Assembly (NCBI RefSeq): GCF_014982745.1 | Contig: NZ_JADCKA010000007.1 | Location: forward strand, 17,562-81,561 | DNA length: 64,000 bases | Source of the DNA: Gallibacter intestinalis | GTDB taxonomy: Bacteria > Bacillota > Clostridia > Peptostreptococcales > Anaerovoracaceae | Reading direction: 5' to 3' | In this document: positions 56,231 through 64,000 of the stretch, piece after piece | Numbering within the stretch: position 1 is the first letter of the stretch | Layout: each line of letters begins with the position of its first letter | Made by a program: the position numbers and the translations under genes | The notes under the pieces: generated by a model | Databases searched by the model: none | What the model was told of the DNA's origin: nothing | The model's input: the letters and a program-made list of their open reading frames with translations, nothing else

Positions 56231-57287
56231 AATTATTGATCATATCTATAATCGCTGCGCTGATTTCATTTTCAGCCACAGTTTTTACCGTTCTGCCGTT
56301 AATAAATAACAGTCCTCTGCCATCACCGCATGCAACCCCTAAATCGGCGCCTGCAGCCTCACCAGGTCCGTTCACCTCGCATCCCATAACAGCTACCGTC
56401 AAAGGCCTTAATCCTGCCTTAGATCTTTCATTCCCTGCCACAGCCAAATCCTTTTCCATACGTGATATGATATTTTCAAGGTTGACCTTTGTCCTGCCAC
56501 ATGTAGGGCATGACACGAGATTTATGGGCTGGCTATAAAGTCCTGCAGAAGCCAGGATTTCCCTTGCAGCTATAATTTCGTTAATCGGATTTCCCGTAAG
56601 AGAAACTCTCATAGTATCGCCTACTCCTGCTAAAAGTAAACCTCCTATGCCAACGGCACTTTTTATTTTTCCTCTCTCCACGGTACCAGCTTCAGTTACA
56701 CCCACATGAAGCGGATAATCTGTTTCTTTAGACATCTTCATATATGCATCGTAATTCATCTTAGGGTCCGATGCCTTTAAGGAAATTACAATATCGTTAA
56801 AATCAAGGTCTTCCAACATTCTGACATTACGCAGAGCACTTTCAACGAGTCCTTCTGCCGTAACCCCTCCGTTTTTTTCTAAAATATCCTTCTGCAGAGA
56901 ACCTGAATTTACACCTACTCTAATAGGAATTCCTCGCTCCTTTGCCATATCGGCAACCTTCTTTACATTATCACGACTTCCTATATTCCCCGGATTGATT
57001 CTTATTTTATCAGCTCCGTTTTCCATTGCCGCAAGAGCAAGTCTATAATCAAAATGAATATCTGCTACCAATGGAAGAGGTGAATTCTTTTTTATTTCAC
57101 CAAATGCCTTTGCTGCTTCCATATCCGGTACCGCAAGGCGCATTATCTGACACCCTGCATCAGCCAGCTCAATAATTTGCTCACTGACCTCTTTAACATT
57201 TTTTGTATCTATATTGCTCATGGATTGTATGCTCACAGGTGCTCCTCCGCCTATGGCAACATCTCCAACCATTACTCTTTTAGTCAT
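56205..57287 (-). CDS. ispG: 4-hydroxy-3-methylbut-2-enyl diphosphate synthase
   Basis: 360 residues. The 4Fe-4S ligands are in SCPTCGRTKVNLE (about 267) and VMGCEVNGPGEAAGADLG (about 305). IspG acts at the sixth step of the MEP isoprenoid pathway, matching dxr in the same operon. The start is ATG 57287 with GAGGTG upstream; the frame is open to a GTG at 57296 that is part of this ribosome site. Confidence 0.97.
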   Translation of the reverse strand: MTKRVMVGDVAIGGGAPVSIQSMSNIDTKNVKEVSEQIIELADAGCQIMRLAVPDMEAAKAFGEIKKNSPLPLVADIHFDYRLALAAMENGADKIRINPGNIGSRDNVKKVADMAKERGIPIRVGVNSGSLQKDILEKNGGVTAEGLVESALRNVRMLEDLDFNDIVISLKASDPKMNYDAYMKMSKETDYPLHVGVTEAGTVERGKIKSAVGIGGLLLAGVGDTMRVSLTGNPINEIIAAREILASAGLYSQPINLVSCPTCGRTKVNLENIISRMEKDLAVAGNERSKAGLRPLTVAVMGCEVNGPGEAAGADLGVACGDGRGLLFINGRTVKTVAENEISAAIIDMINNYERYIQAL

Positions 57288-57298
57288 AGCTATCACCT

Positions 57299-58312
57299 CT
57301 ACTTAAATATCGGCAATACAAATCTCAATATATCCTGCCATGTTACATATACCATAAGCAGCATCAAAAGCACCATACCGATAAGATGTACTGTGGCTTC
57401 CATATTGTCGGTTATGGCCTTTCCCGTAATTTTTCTTATAACCACAAATATGAGTCTTCCTCCATCAAGAGCCGGAAATGGCAACAGATTTATCACAGCT
57501 AGATTTAAACTCATCATCGCTGTAAAATAAATAAATGTCATAAAGCCCTGAGAAACCGATTGATCAACCATATAAACTATTCCCACAGGTCCTGCAAGAT
57601 CCTTTGTAGAAACCTCTCCTGTAATAAGCTGTTTTATTACAGTATACATGTTTTTAGTCATATCCCAGGTGGCCTCAGGCCCCTTTACTATGGACTTAAA
57701 GGCACTTCTTTCCATTTGGGTCCCGACGCCTATAATATATCTGCCATCTTCACCCTTTTCAGGGGTAGCATAAACTTCAACTTCGCTACCGTTTCTCTCA
57801 ACAACCAGCTGCAAAGGTTCGCCGTTATCATGCTTTTCAACTATATCCGTAAAATCATACCAGTCATCGACTACGGTTCCGTCAGCCTCAAGTATAACAT
57901 CGCCTGCAACTATACCTGCGGCTTGCGCTGGTGAATCCTCTTGCACATTTCCTATGGTAGATGTAGGAAAACCGATATAATATGTCACTATAATCATCAG
58001 GACTATAGCCATAATCAGGTTCATACCTGCGCCTGCCACCAGAATTATAGCCTTTTGCCATGCCGGTTTCTTGTTGAACGCCTTTTCGTCTTCGCTGTCC
58101 TCATCTTCGCCTTCCATGGCACAATATCCACCGATTGGTATGATTCTAAGTGAATAAAGGGTCTCTCCCCTTTGCCTTTTAATAATTGCAGGGCCCATGC
58201 CCAGAGCAAATTCATTGACCTTTACACCACATGCCTTGGCTGCAATAAAATGCCCAAGTTCGTGAATAAAGATCAGTATACAGATCATTATAATCGCAAA
58301 AACTATCGTCAT
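57299..58312 (-). CDS. rseP: Site-2 zinc metalloprotease RseP/RasP
   Basis: 337 residues. The zinc site is HELGHF (about 18-23) in the first helix, with the third ligand in NLLPFPALDGGRL (about 283). A PDZ domain lies between (about 120-200; SPAQAAGIVAGDVILEADG). It cleaves anti-sigma factors and remnant signal peptides in the membrane. Start is ATG 58312 with AAGGA upstream; the frame extends to TTG 58333. Confidence 0.96.
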   Translation of the reverse strand: MTIVFAIIMICILIFIHELGHFIAAKACGVKVNEFALGMGPAIIKRQRGETLYSLRIIPIGGYCAMEGEDEDSEDEKAFNKKPAWQKAIILVAGAGMNLIMAIVLMIIVTYYIGFPTSTIGNVQEDSPAQAAGIVAGDVILEADGTVVDDWYDFTDIVEKHDNGEPLQLVVERNGSEVEVYATPEKGEDGRYIIGVGTQMERSAFKSIVKGPEATWDMTKNMYTVIKQLITGEVSTKDLAGPVGIVYMVDQSVSQGFMTFIYFTAMMSLNLAVINLLPFPALDGGRLIFVVIRKITGKAITDNMEATVHLIGMVLLMLLMVYVTWQDILRFVLPIFK

Positions 58313-58366
58313 ATTTTCTTCCTTATACTCCAATCATATACTCAAATTATCCGTGCTTTTGACTCT

Positions 58367-59497
58367 TTAAATACTAGCACGAACCTCTCTATCCGCTTCC
58401 AGTATCTGGTCAAGAGTCGGCTCGTAAACAGGATTATGTTTATTTAAAACATCTTCCAGCGTATTTTGTATATCTAAAAATGAAATTTCCTTTTTAAGAA
58501 ATCTTTCCACTAAAACCTCATTGGCTCCATTAAGAACAACAGGATATGTGCCTCCTTTTTTTGAAGCTTCAAAAGCCAGAGAAAGGCATCTAAATGTATC
58601 ATAATCTGGCTTTTCAAATGTCAGATTTGCTCCGTCACTAAACATATCCAGCTTTTCAGAAAGGTCTGCAAGTCTGTCAGGATAAGAAAACGCCAATCCA
58701 ATAGGAACTTTCATATCTGGAACTCCCATCTGAGCAATCACAGAGCCATCGCAAAATTCCACTGCACTGTGTACTATGCTCTGGGGATGGACTAAAACCT
58801 GAATGCTGTCAATATCTATATCAAAAAGCCATCTTGCTTCAATCACCTCAAAGCCCTTGTTCATCATCGTTGCACTGTCAATGGTAATTTTACTTCCCAT
58901 ATCCCAGTTAGGATGATTTAAAGCCTGCTCTAAAGAAACATTTTCAAGTTCCTTTAATGATTTACCTCTAAAAGGTCCTCCGGAAGCCGTTAAAAGGATT
59001 CTGCTTACATCCTTGCGCATACCTGCATGCAAGCACTGAAATATTGCACTGTGCTCACTGTCTACGGGAAGCATCTTAACACCGTTTTTTCTGACAGCGC
59101 TCATAATTACCTCGCCACCGGTAACTAACGTTTCCTTATTTGCAAGAGCAATATTTTTACCTGCTTCTATTGCAGCATAAGTCGGAGCCAGCCCTCTTAT
59201 ACCCACAAGAGCGTTTAAAACCATTTCGTGGTCACCTAAAGAAGCTGCCTTCTTTAAACCATCATCTCCGTAAATAATCTCTGTATCTGGATGCTTTTTA
59301 GAAAGCTCAGCTGCCTGACTTTCTTCTGCAACAACCGCCACTTCAGGTTTAAATCTATTGATTTGTTCAGACAAAAGTTCTGTTCTTTTTCCGCATGAAA
59401 GCACAGTAACTTTGTATTTATCAGGATTCTTTTCAATGATATCCAGCGCTTGTGTTCCTATGGAACCTGTGCTTCCAAGTATTGCTATTTTTTTCAT
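58367..59497 (-). CDS. dxr: 1-deoxy-D-xylulose 5-phosphate reductoisomerase
   Basis: 376 residues. NADPH-binding GSTGSIGTQALDII at 8-21, then ALANKETLVTGG, DSEHSAIFQCL and the metal-site region up to TIDSATMMNKGFEVIEARWL. It makes MEP, the committed step of the pathway completed by ispG downstream. GAGGT precedes the ATG. Confidence 0.98.
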   Translation of the reverse strand: MKKIAILGSTGSIGTQALDIIEKNPDKYKVTVLSCGKRTELLSEQINRFKPEVAVVAEESQAAELSKKHPDTEIIYGDDGLKKAASLGDHEMVLNALVGIRGLAPTYAAIEAGKNIALANKETLVTGGEVIMSAVRKNGVKMLPVDSEHSAIFQCLHAGMRKDVSRILLTASGGPFRGKSLKELENVSLEQALNHPNWDMGSKITIDSATMMNKGFEVIEARWLFDIDIDSIQVLVHPQSIVHSAVEFCDGSVIAQMGVPDMKVPIGLAFSYPDRLADLSEKLDMFSDGANLTFEKPDYDTFRCLSLAFEASKKGGTYPVVLNGANEVLVERFLKKEISFLDIQNTLEDVLNKHNPVYEPTLDQILEADREVRASI

Positions 59498-59515
59498 CTT
59501 CTGACCTCGTCAGTC

Positions 59516-60295
59516 TTATCCTATTACCAGTGCTATGTAATAATATACAAGAGGCGCTGTAAACAGCACACTGTCAAATCTGTCTAAAATACCGCCATGA
59601 CCCGGTATCAGATTTCCGTAATCCTTTATGCCCATCTTGCGCTTAAATACTGAAGCGGTTAAATCTCCAAGCTGAGAAATTATACCTCCAAGAAGACCTA
59701 TAACAAAGCAATGAACCAGATATTCCTCCGCAAAGAAATATCCAAAGAGTCCACATAATATAACGCTTGCCAATGTGCCTCCCACTGAACCTTCAATACT
59801 CTTCTTTGGACTAATATGAGGACACAGCTTGTGCTTTCCTATAGCCATTCCCGTAAAATATGCAAATATATCTGTACCAAAGGCGGAAATAACTATAAGC
59901 CATATGAGTATGGACGCATCTGTCTGTTCCACCAAAAGTACATGGTAGGAAAAGAATATAACATATACTATACCAACTATTGTGCTCATAGCATCTTCAA
60001 GCTTCCTGTGCTCGATGTTAAACAGATACAACATAGAAAGCAACACACTTAAAAACAGCCATAGCATATGCCATGTGTCATTTTCCGTAAATATGTTCAT
60101 GGCGTATAAAAAGATTGCTGACAGTAAAGCCACAGGATATGATGGATGTACATCCATTGCCTTAAACCCTCTGAAAAATTCATATACACCAACTATTGCA
60201 ATTATAAAACATGCTGCCGTAAGCACATATCCGCCAAAGTATAATACCGCTAAAAGGGGTACCATTATCAGCCCAGAAAGAATTCTTGTCTTCAC
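59516..60295 (-). CDS. cdsA: Phosphatidate cytidylyltransferase
   Basis: 259 residues and about 7-8 membrane helices. The CDS signature is SVFKRKMGIKDYGNLIPGHG followed by GILDRFDS (about 215-243). It forms CDP-diacylglycerol for phospholipid synthesis. The start is GTG at 60295 preceded by GGAGG, 3 bases after uppS. Confidence 0.96.
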   Translation of the reverse strand: MKTRILSGLIMVPLLAVLYFGGYVLTAACFIIAIVGVYEFFRGFKAMDVHPSYPVALLSAIFLYAMNIFTENDTWHMLWLFLSVLLSMLYLFNIEHRKLEDAMSTIVGIVYVIFFSYHVLLVEQTDASILIWLIVISAFGTDIFAYFTGMAIGKHKLCPHISPKKSIEGSVGGTLASVILCGLFGYFFAEEYLVHCFVIGLLGGIISQLGDLTASVFKRKMGIKDYGNLIPGHGGILDRFDSVLFTAPLVYYYIALVIG

Positions 60296-60298
60296 CGG

Positions 60299-61018
60299 TT
60301 ATTTCCTCCCTCCGAAGCGTCTGTCCCTGCTCTGGAATATTTCTATGGATTTTTCAAACTCTTCCGGCGTATAATCCGGCCAGAGAGTATCTGTAAATAC
60401 CATTTCCGCATAGGCAAGCTGCCATAAAAGGAAATTTGAAAGGCGTATTTCTCCACTGGTTCTTATTACAAGATCAGGGTCAGGGATTTCCTGCTGTCCA
60501 GTATATAATTTTTTTGAAAACAGCTTTTCATCCACATCATCTGCAGTGATTTTGCCCAAAGCTGCATCTTCTGCAATGGACTTTGCGGCTCTAACCATTT
60601 CATCCCTAGAGCCGTAATTTAACGCAATATTAAATTTCAATCCAGTGTTGTTCTTAGTGCTATCCAAAGTCATTAGAAGCTTTTCCTTTACCTTATCGGA
60701 AAGCCCTGACCAATCACCTAATATACTCACCTTTACATTTGAATCGCAAAGCTCTTTTAGCTCACTATCCACATATTTTATCAGCAAGTTAAAAATACCG
60801 CTTACTTCTTCCTCTGATCTCTTCCAGTTTTCTGTAGAAAAAGCGTAAACGGTCAGATATTCAACACCTATTTCACCAGCATGGCGTACTATTTCCTTCA
60901 TAGCCTTCATACCAGCATTATGTCCCATTACACGAGGGAGTTTTCTTTTTTCGGCCCAGCGACCGTTGCCATCCATAATGATGGCAACGTGAGCCGGTAT
61001 TCTTTCGTAATCAATCAT
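60299..61018 (-). CDS. uppS: Isoprenyl transferase (undecaprenyl diphosphate synthase)
   Basis: 239 residues with the cis-prenyltransferase motif HVAIIMDGNGRWAEKRKLPR (9-28), the STENWKRSEEEV segment and the C-terminal PDLVIRTSGEIRLSNFLLWQ motif. It makes the C55 lipid carrier used in peptidoglycan synthesis. It directly follows frr. Confidence 0.98.
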   Translation of the reverse strand: MIDYERIPAHVAIIMDGNGRWAEKRKLPRVMGHNAGMKAMKEIVRHAGEIGVEYLTVYAFSTENWKRSEEEVSGIFNLLIKYVDSELKELCDSNVKVSILGDWSGLSDKVKEKLLMTLDSTKNNTGLKFNIALNYGSRDEMVRAAKSIAEDAALGKITADDVDEKLFSKKLYTGQQEIPDPDLVIRTSGEIRLSNFLLWQLAYAEMVFTDTLWPDYTPEEFEKSIEIFQSRDRRFGGRK

Positions 61019-61019
61019 T

Positions 61020-61577
61020 TTAGATTTCCATTATCTCCTTATCTTTGGCAGCTACAACATCGTCAATTGTTTTAATTCCCTTATCGATGCTCTTCTGAAT
61101 CTTATCCAGACCTTCCTTAAGATCATCCTCTGTCAGATCTCCGTTTTTCTGTTCCTTCTTAAGATCTTCATTAGCTGTTCTTCTGAGATTTCTCAAAGCA
61201 ACCTTAGCTTCCTCACCGTAAGCCTTTACTGTCTTTGTAAGCTCTTTTCTTCTGTCTTCAGTAACCTGAGGAATTGTAAGTCTGATAACCTTGCCATCAT
61301 TACTAGGAGTAATTCCGAGATTTGCTTCATTGATTCCATGTTCAACTTCCTTGATAATAGAAGAATCAAAAGGTGTAATTGCAATAGTTCTCGGATCAGG
61401 CACAGATACATTTGCCAGCTGCTTAAGAGGTGTTGGTACATCGTAATATTTAACCATTACCTTATCCACCATTGCAGCATTTGCTTTACCTGCTCTTACC
61501 GTAATAAGGTCTTCCTTAAGTCTTGCTACTGTTTTTTCTATTTTAACGTCTAAAGTTTCAAATATCTTGTCGCTCAT
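61020..61577 (-). CDS. frr: Ribosome recycling factor
   Basis: 185 residues, two-domain L shape. The start is DKIFETLDVKIEKTVARLKE, then the RAGKANAAMVDKV and PFDSSIIKEVEHGI segments, and the C-terminal three-helix bundle. It splits post-termination ribosomes with EF-G. GGAGG precedes the ATG; paired with pyrH as in most bacteria. Confidence 0.98.
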   Translation of the reverse strand: MSDKIFETLDVKIEKTVARLKEDLITVRAGKANAAMVDKVMVKYYDVPTPLKQLANVSVPDPRTIAITPFDSSIIKEVEHGINEANLGITPSNDGKVIRLTIPQVTEDRRKELTKTVKAYGEEAKVALRNLRRTANEDLKKEQKNGDLTEDDLKEGLDKIQKSIDKGIKTIDDVVAAKDKEIMEI

Positions 61578-61611
61578 TTTATTTCCTCCGCAATATTTAA
61601 GAATTTATCTT

Positions 61612-62316
61612 TTATCGAATAACCGTACCAATCTTTTCACCGCATACGGCCTTCATAACGTTACCGTCATCACTTATACCAAATACATGAATGGTGATAT
61701 CATTATCCCTGCAAAGGGATGCAGCTGTCGAATCCATAACTTTAAGATCCTTTTCAAGTACCTCATAATGTGTGAGTTCATCATATCTTACAGCATCAGG
61801 ATTTGTTTCTGGATCATCGGAATAAACAGCATCTACCTTCTTAGCTAAAAGTATCACATCCGCATCTATTTCAGCTGCTCTTAAGGCCGCTGTAGTATCA
61901 GTTGAGAAGAAAGGATTACCTGTACCGGCACCAAATATAACAACTTTACCGCCTTCCAGATGATGAACCGCTTTTCTTCTGATATACGGCTCGGCTATTT
62001 CTCTCATCTCTATGGCTGTCTGAACTCTTGTCTGAACACCAACGGATTCTATAGCCTCCTGAAGTGCCAGTGAGTTTATTACCGTTGCCAGCATTCCCAT
62101 ATAATCAGCTGTAGCCTTATCCATGTCCTTGCTGGTTCTTCCTCTCCAGAAGTTACCTCCACCGACAACTATGGCTACCTGTACTCCAAGCTCATGCACT
62201 TCCTTAACCTGTCTTGCCACATTTTTAAGGGTGTCTCCGTCCAAACCGAATTTTTCATCGCCGGCCAAAGCCTCACCACTTATCTTAAGGATTACTCTTT
62301 TGTACTTAGGTTCCAT
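61612..62316 (-). CDS. pyrH: Uridylate kinase
   Basis: 234-residue amino-acid-kinase fold UMP kinase: [20 protein letters not shown] start, [20 protein letters not shown] nucleotide site, and [20 protein letters not shown]. It phosphorylates UMP to UDP. GAGGAG precedes the ATG, with a TATAAT about 55 bases upstream. The usual rpsB-tsf upstream genes are not here. Confidence 0.98.
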   Translation of the reverse strand: MEPKYKRVILKISGEALAGDEKFGLDGDTLKNVARQVKEVHELGVQVAIVVGGGNFWRGRTSKDMDKATADYMGMLATVINSLALQEAIESVGVQTRVQTAIEMREIAEPYIRRKAVHHLEGGKVVIFGAGTGNPFFSTDTTAALRAAEIDADVILLAKKVDAVYSDDPETNPDAVRYDELTHYEVLEKDLKVMDSTAASLCRDNDITIHVFGISDDGNVMKAVCGEKIGTVIR

Positions 62317-62385
62317 TGCTTTCTCCTCTATTATTTCAATCTGTACATCTAAAATTATCTCGTAATATTATAGCATAAATGAATA

Positions 62386-62415
62386 TAAAGAAAAAGAAGG
62401 CATTTCTACCTTCTT
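62386..62415 (-). terminator. Terminator of the iron-sulfur protein gene
   Basis: Stem AAGAAGG/CCTTCTT (62394-62400 with 62409-62415) with eight-base loop, then TTTTTC on the minus strand. The stop codon of the gene (62406-62408) lies in the loop. Confidence 0.65.
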
Positions 62416-63068
62416 TCAATGATTTCCCCTTCTGTGGAAAGTACAACCGTCTGCGACGGAATAAGCTTTCCGCTATCTTCAAGTGCCTTGTTTACAGCCA
62501 TTTCCATACCTCCGCAACACGGCACCTGCATTCTTACTAAAGTAATGCTTTTAATATTATTATTCGCAAAAATCTCCGTAAGTTTTTCCGAATAGTCCAC
62601 TGGATCTAACTTAGGACATCCCATAAGAGTAACCCTGTCTTTCATAAAGGTTTCATGGAAACTTCCGTAAGCGTATGCACTGCAATCAGCTGCTATTAAA
62701 ATATCTGCTCCGTCAAAATAATCCGCCTTTACAGGTGCCAGTCTTATCTGAACTGGCCAGTTTGAAAGATACGTTTTTTGCATTTTGCTTAAGTCATCCT
62801 GATTATTATCCTTTGCAATCGAATTATTTTTAGCTATCCTCGCTTTAACTGCAGCCTCATCATAAGGAGCAGCCTCCCTTTCTTCTATAGTAATGGCATT
62901 CATAGGACATGCAGGAAGGCAGTCACCCAGCCCATCACAGTAATCCTCTTTAATAAGCTCCGCTTTGCCATTCTCATTTAAAGCAATCGCCTGTTCGTGA
63001 CATGCATTAACACACAGTCCGCATCCGTTGCATTTTTCCTGATCTATTTTTACAATCTTTCTTTTCAT
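62406..63068 (-). CDS. Double 4Fe-4S ferredoxin-domain protein with CCG-type C-terminus
   Basis: 220 residues. Two cluster motifs lie at the N-terminus: CNGCGLCVNAC (14-24) and CDGLGDCLPACPMNAI (about 44-59). The C-terminal part (about 105-220) has conserved cysteines at ADCSAYAYGSF, MGCPKLDPVDYSEK and VRMQVPCCGGMEMAV, which may hold another cofactor. I know similar proteins beside Crp/Fnr regulators and hybrid-cluster proteins in anaerobes, but the reaction is unknown. AAGGAGG precedes the ATG; divergent from the Crp/Fnr gene. Confidence 0.85.
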   Translation of the reverse strand: MKRKIVKIDQEKCNGCGLCVNACHEQAIALNENGKAELIKEDYCDGLGDCLPACPMNAITIEEREAAPYDEAAVKARIAKNNSIAKDNNQDDLSKMQKTYLSNWPVQIRLAPVKADYFDGADILIAADCSAYAYGSFHETFMKDRVTLMGCPKLDPVDYSEKLTEIFANNNIKSITLVRMQVPCCGGMEMAVNKALEDSGKLIPSQTVVLSTEGEIIERR

Positions 63069-63153
63069 CTTTATTACCTCCTTGATGTTACGATATCATT
63101 ATATCCGTGTATATATGTACTGTCCGTTGTTTTTACAACAAAAGGTGAAAAAA

Positions 63154-63816
63154 ATGAATAATAATATTAAACTATTAAAAAAATCTCTTATTTTTAATGG
63201 ACTGACCAATGCGGAGCTCGATAAGTTACTATCAGATATTTCATCCAAGCCGAGAACCATTCCAAAAGGAACTGCAATACTTATTGAAGGAGAAATTACA
63301 AATAAAGCATTCTTAATTGTAAGTGGTGAAGTTATAATCAGCAGAACAGACTACTGGGGCAATCAATCAATAATAGCTAAGCTTACCGCTCCGGATATAT
63401 TTGGAGAAACCTTTGCTTTTATAGAAGATATGCCTGTAACTGTCGATGTAACGGCATCTTCACAATGCACTCTTATTTCTCTGGAAAGAGATAAAATGCT
63501 ATCAAATGTTTCTGATTCAGCTGTAAAGGAAAAACTTCTTAAAAACCTTATATATCTTTTTGCGGAAAAGAATTATTATCTATCAGGGAAAATAACAGTT
63601 TTATCACAAAGGGGAATAAGGAAAAAACTTCTTTCATATCTATCACAAAAAGCCAGCGAAAATGGCAGCAGCAGTTTTGATATTGATTTTAACCGTCAAC
63701 AGCTTGCAGACTATCTGTCAGTGGATAGAAGTGCTTTAAGCAGCGAAATAAGCAAATTAAAAGAGGAAGGCCTTATAGAGAACCATAAAAAACATTTTAG
63801 TCTCTTAGAGCCTTAA
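63154..63816 (+). CDS. Crp/Fnr-family transcriptional regulator
   Basis: 220 residues. The N-terminal cyclic-nucleotide-type sensor domain (about 5-120) has NKAFLIVSGEVIISRTDYWG and APDIFGETFAF. The C-terminal winged helix (about 145-215) has DFNRQQLADYLSVDRSALSS. No N-terminal cysteine cluster of the FNR type is seen. AAAGGTG precedes the ATG at 63154; the frame is open upstream to 63082 without a ribosome site. It probably controls the divergent iron-sulfur gene, whose start is 85 bases away. Confidence 0.93.
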   Translation: MNNNIKLLKKSLIFNGLTNAELDKLLSDISSKPRTIPKGTAILIEGEITNKAFLIVSGEVIISRTDYWGNQSIIAKLTAPDIFGETFAFIEDMPVTVDVTASSQCTLISLERDKMLSNVSDSAVKEKLLKNLIYLFAEKNYYLSGKITVLSQRGIRKKLLSYLSQKASENGSSSFDIDFNRQQLADYLSVDRSALSSEISKLKEEGLIENHKKHFSLLEP

Positions 63817-63839
63817 GTACAATTTCATATATGGAAAAT

Positions 63840-63870
63840 AAAAAACCAGACCTATTATAGTCTGGTTTTT
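63840..63870. terminator. Terminator of the rRNA operon, also facing the Crp/Fnr gene
   Basis: Stem AAAAACCAGAC/GTCTGGTTTTT (63841-63851 with 63860-63870), with T tracts on both strands. It is 7 bases after 5S rRNA. Confidence 0.9.
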
Positions 63871-63876
63871 ATAAAA

Positions 63877-63991
63877 CCGGCGATGTCCTACTTTCCCAGG
63901 CAGTCTCCCACCAAGTATCATCAGCGCTACGGAGCTTAACTTCTGTGTTCGGGATGGGTACAGGTGTAGCCTCCGCGCTATTATCACCGGA
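63877..63991 (-). rRNA. rrf: 5S ribosomal RNA
   Basis: The minus strand reads CCGGTGATAATAGCGCGGAG near the 5' end, CCATCCCGAACACAGAAGTT (the 5S core) and GGTGGGAGACTGCCTGGGAA toward the 3' end, closing with CATCGCCGG pairing to CCGGTGA. About 115 nt; ends are estimated to within a few bases. The 23S gene must lie to the right of the window. Confidence 0.96.
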
Positions 63992-64000
63992 TTACCTTAA

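Noticed and set aside
1..64000. CRISPR arrays, insertion sequences, prophage genes
   Set aside because: No regularly spaced repeats, transposase, integrase or phage structural ORFs were found in either strand.

Overview
The window looks like a chromosomal segment of an anaerobic, low-to-moderate GC Firmicute of class Clostridia. The signs are a PolC-type replicase, RNase J, a single-chain glycyl-tRNA synthetase next to pyruvate phosphate dikinase, YlbF, PhoH/YbeY/Era gene order, AGGAGG-type ribosome sites, frequent TTG starts and TTGACA/TATAAT promoters with 17-bp spacers. No genus can be fixed from the sequence alone. Nearly all genes lie on the minus strand; only the DUF368 gene, the YkvI-like permease, the Crp/Fnr regulator and one predicted small RNA are on the plus strand.

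Layout, left to right (most units are transcribed right to left). 1-8331: ppdK (partial), glyS, a DUF4342 protein, recO, era, a ybeY-cdd fusion, phoH, mtnN, a MATE exporter and an SRPBCC membrane protein, closely spaced. 8358-9135: the rpsU-yqeY unit with its own promoter and terminator. 9136-9591: the only long gene-poor stretch. It holds a perfect plus-strand promoter driving a predicted ~90-nt RNA, convergent with a 23-residue hydrophobic peptide ORF, inside a pair of long inverted repeats; this resembles a type I toxin-antitoxin locus. 9592-16893: a GNAT-DUF5714 fusion, hinT, mtaB, a CorC-like protein, and the tRNA mo5U cluster trhP-trmR beside mltG. 16963-33319: a long operon starting at secDF (secDF, relA, MBL hydrolase, hemZ, hisS, aspS, nadD, yqeK-rsfS fusion, leuS, rnj, ylbF) followed by efp, which also has its own promoter. 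33423-39571: yajC, tRNA-Leu(CAA), a very large RND exporter, tRNA-Ala(GGC), a small XRE/nucleotidyltransferase module and tRNA-Leu(GAG). 39631-49135: a peptide-binding protein, coaE, polA, topB, an ALDH3-like dehydrogenase, a small orphan protein and a nitroreductase. 49271-52401: DUF368 (undecaprenyl-phosphate carrier family), a LysR regulator and a divergent YkvI-like permease. 52502-62316: pyrH-frr-uppS-cdsA-dxr-rseP-ispG-polC, linking ribosome recycling, isoprenoid and envelope lipid synthesis, and replication. 62406-64000: an iron-sulfur protein divergent from a Crp/Fnr regulator, then 5S rRNA, the end of an rRNA operon that continues to the right.

Most genes are core housekeeping. The features that stand out are a PolC whose PHP domain lacks the usual inserted 3'-5' proofreading exonuclease, several gene fusions (YbeY-Cdd, YqeK-RsfS, GNAT-DUF5714), an RND pump with a ~200-residue coiled-coil insertion, the predicted peptide/antisense-RNA locus, and the XRE/nucleotidyltransferase pair set between tRNA genes.
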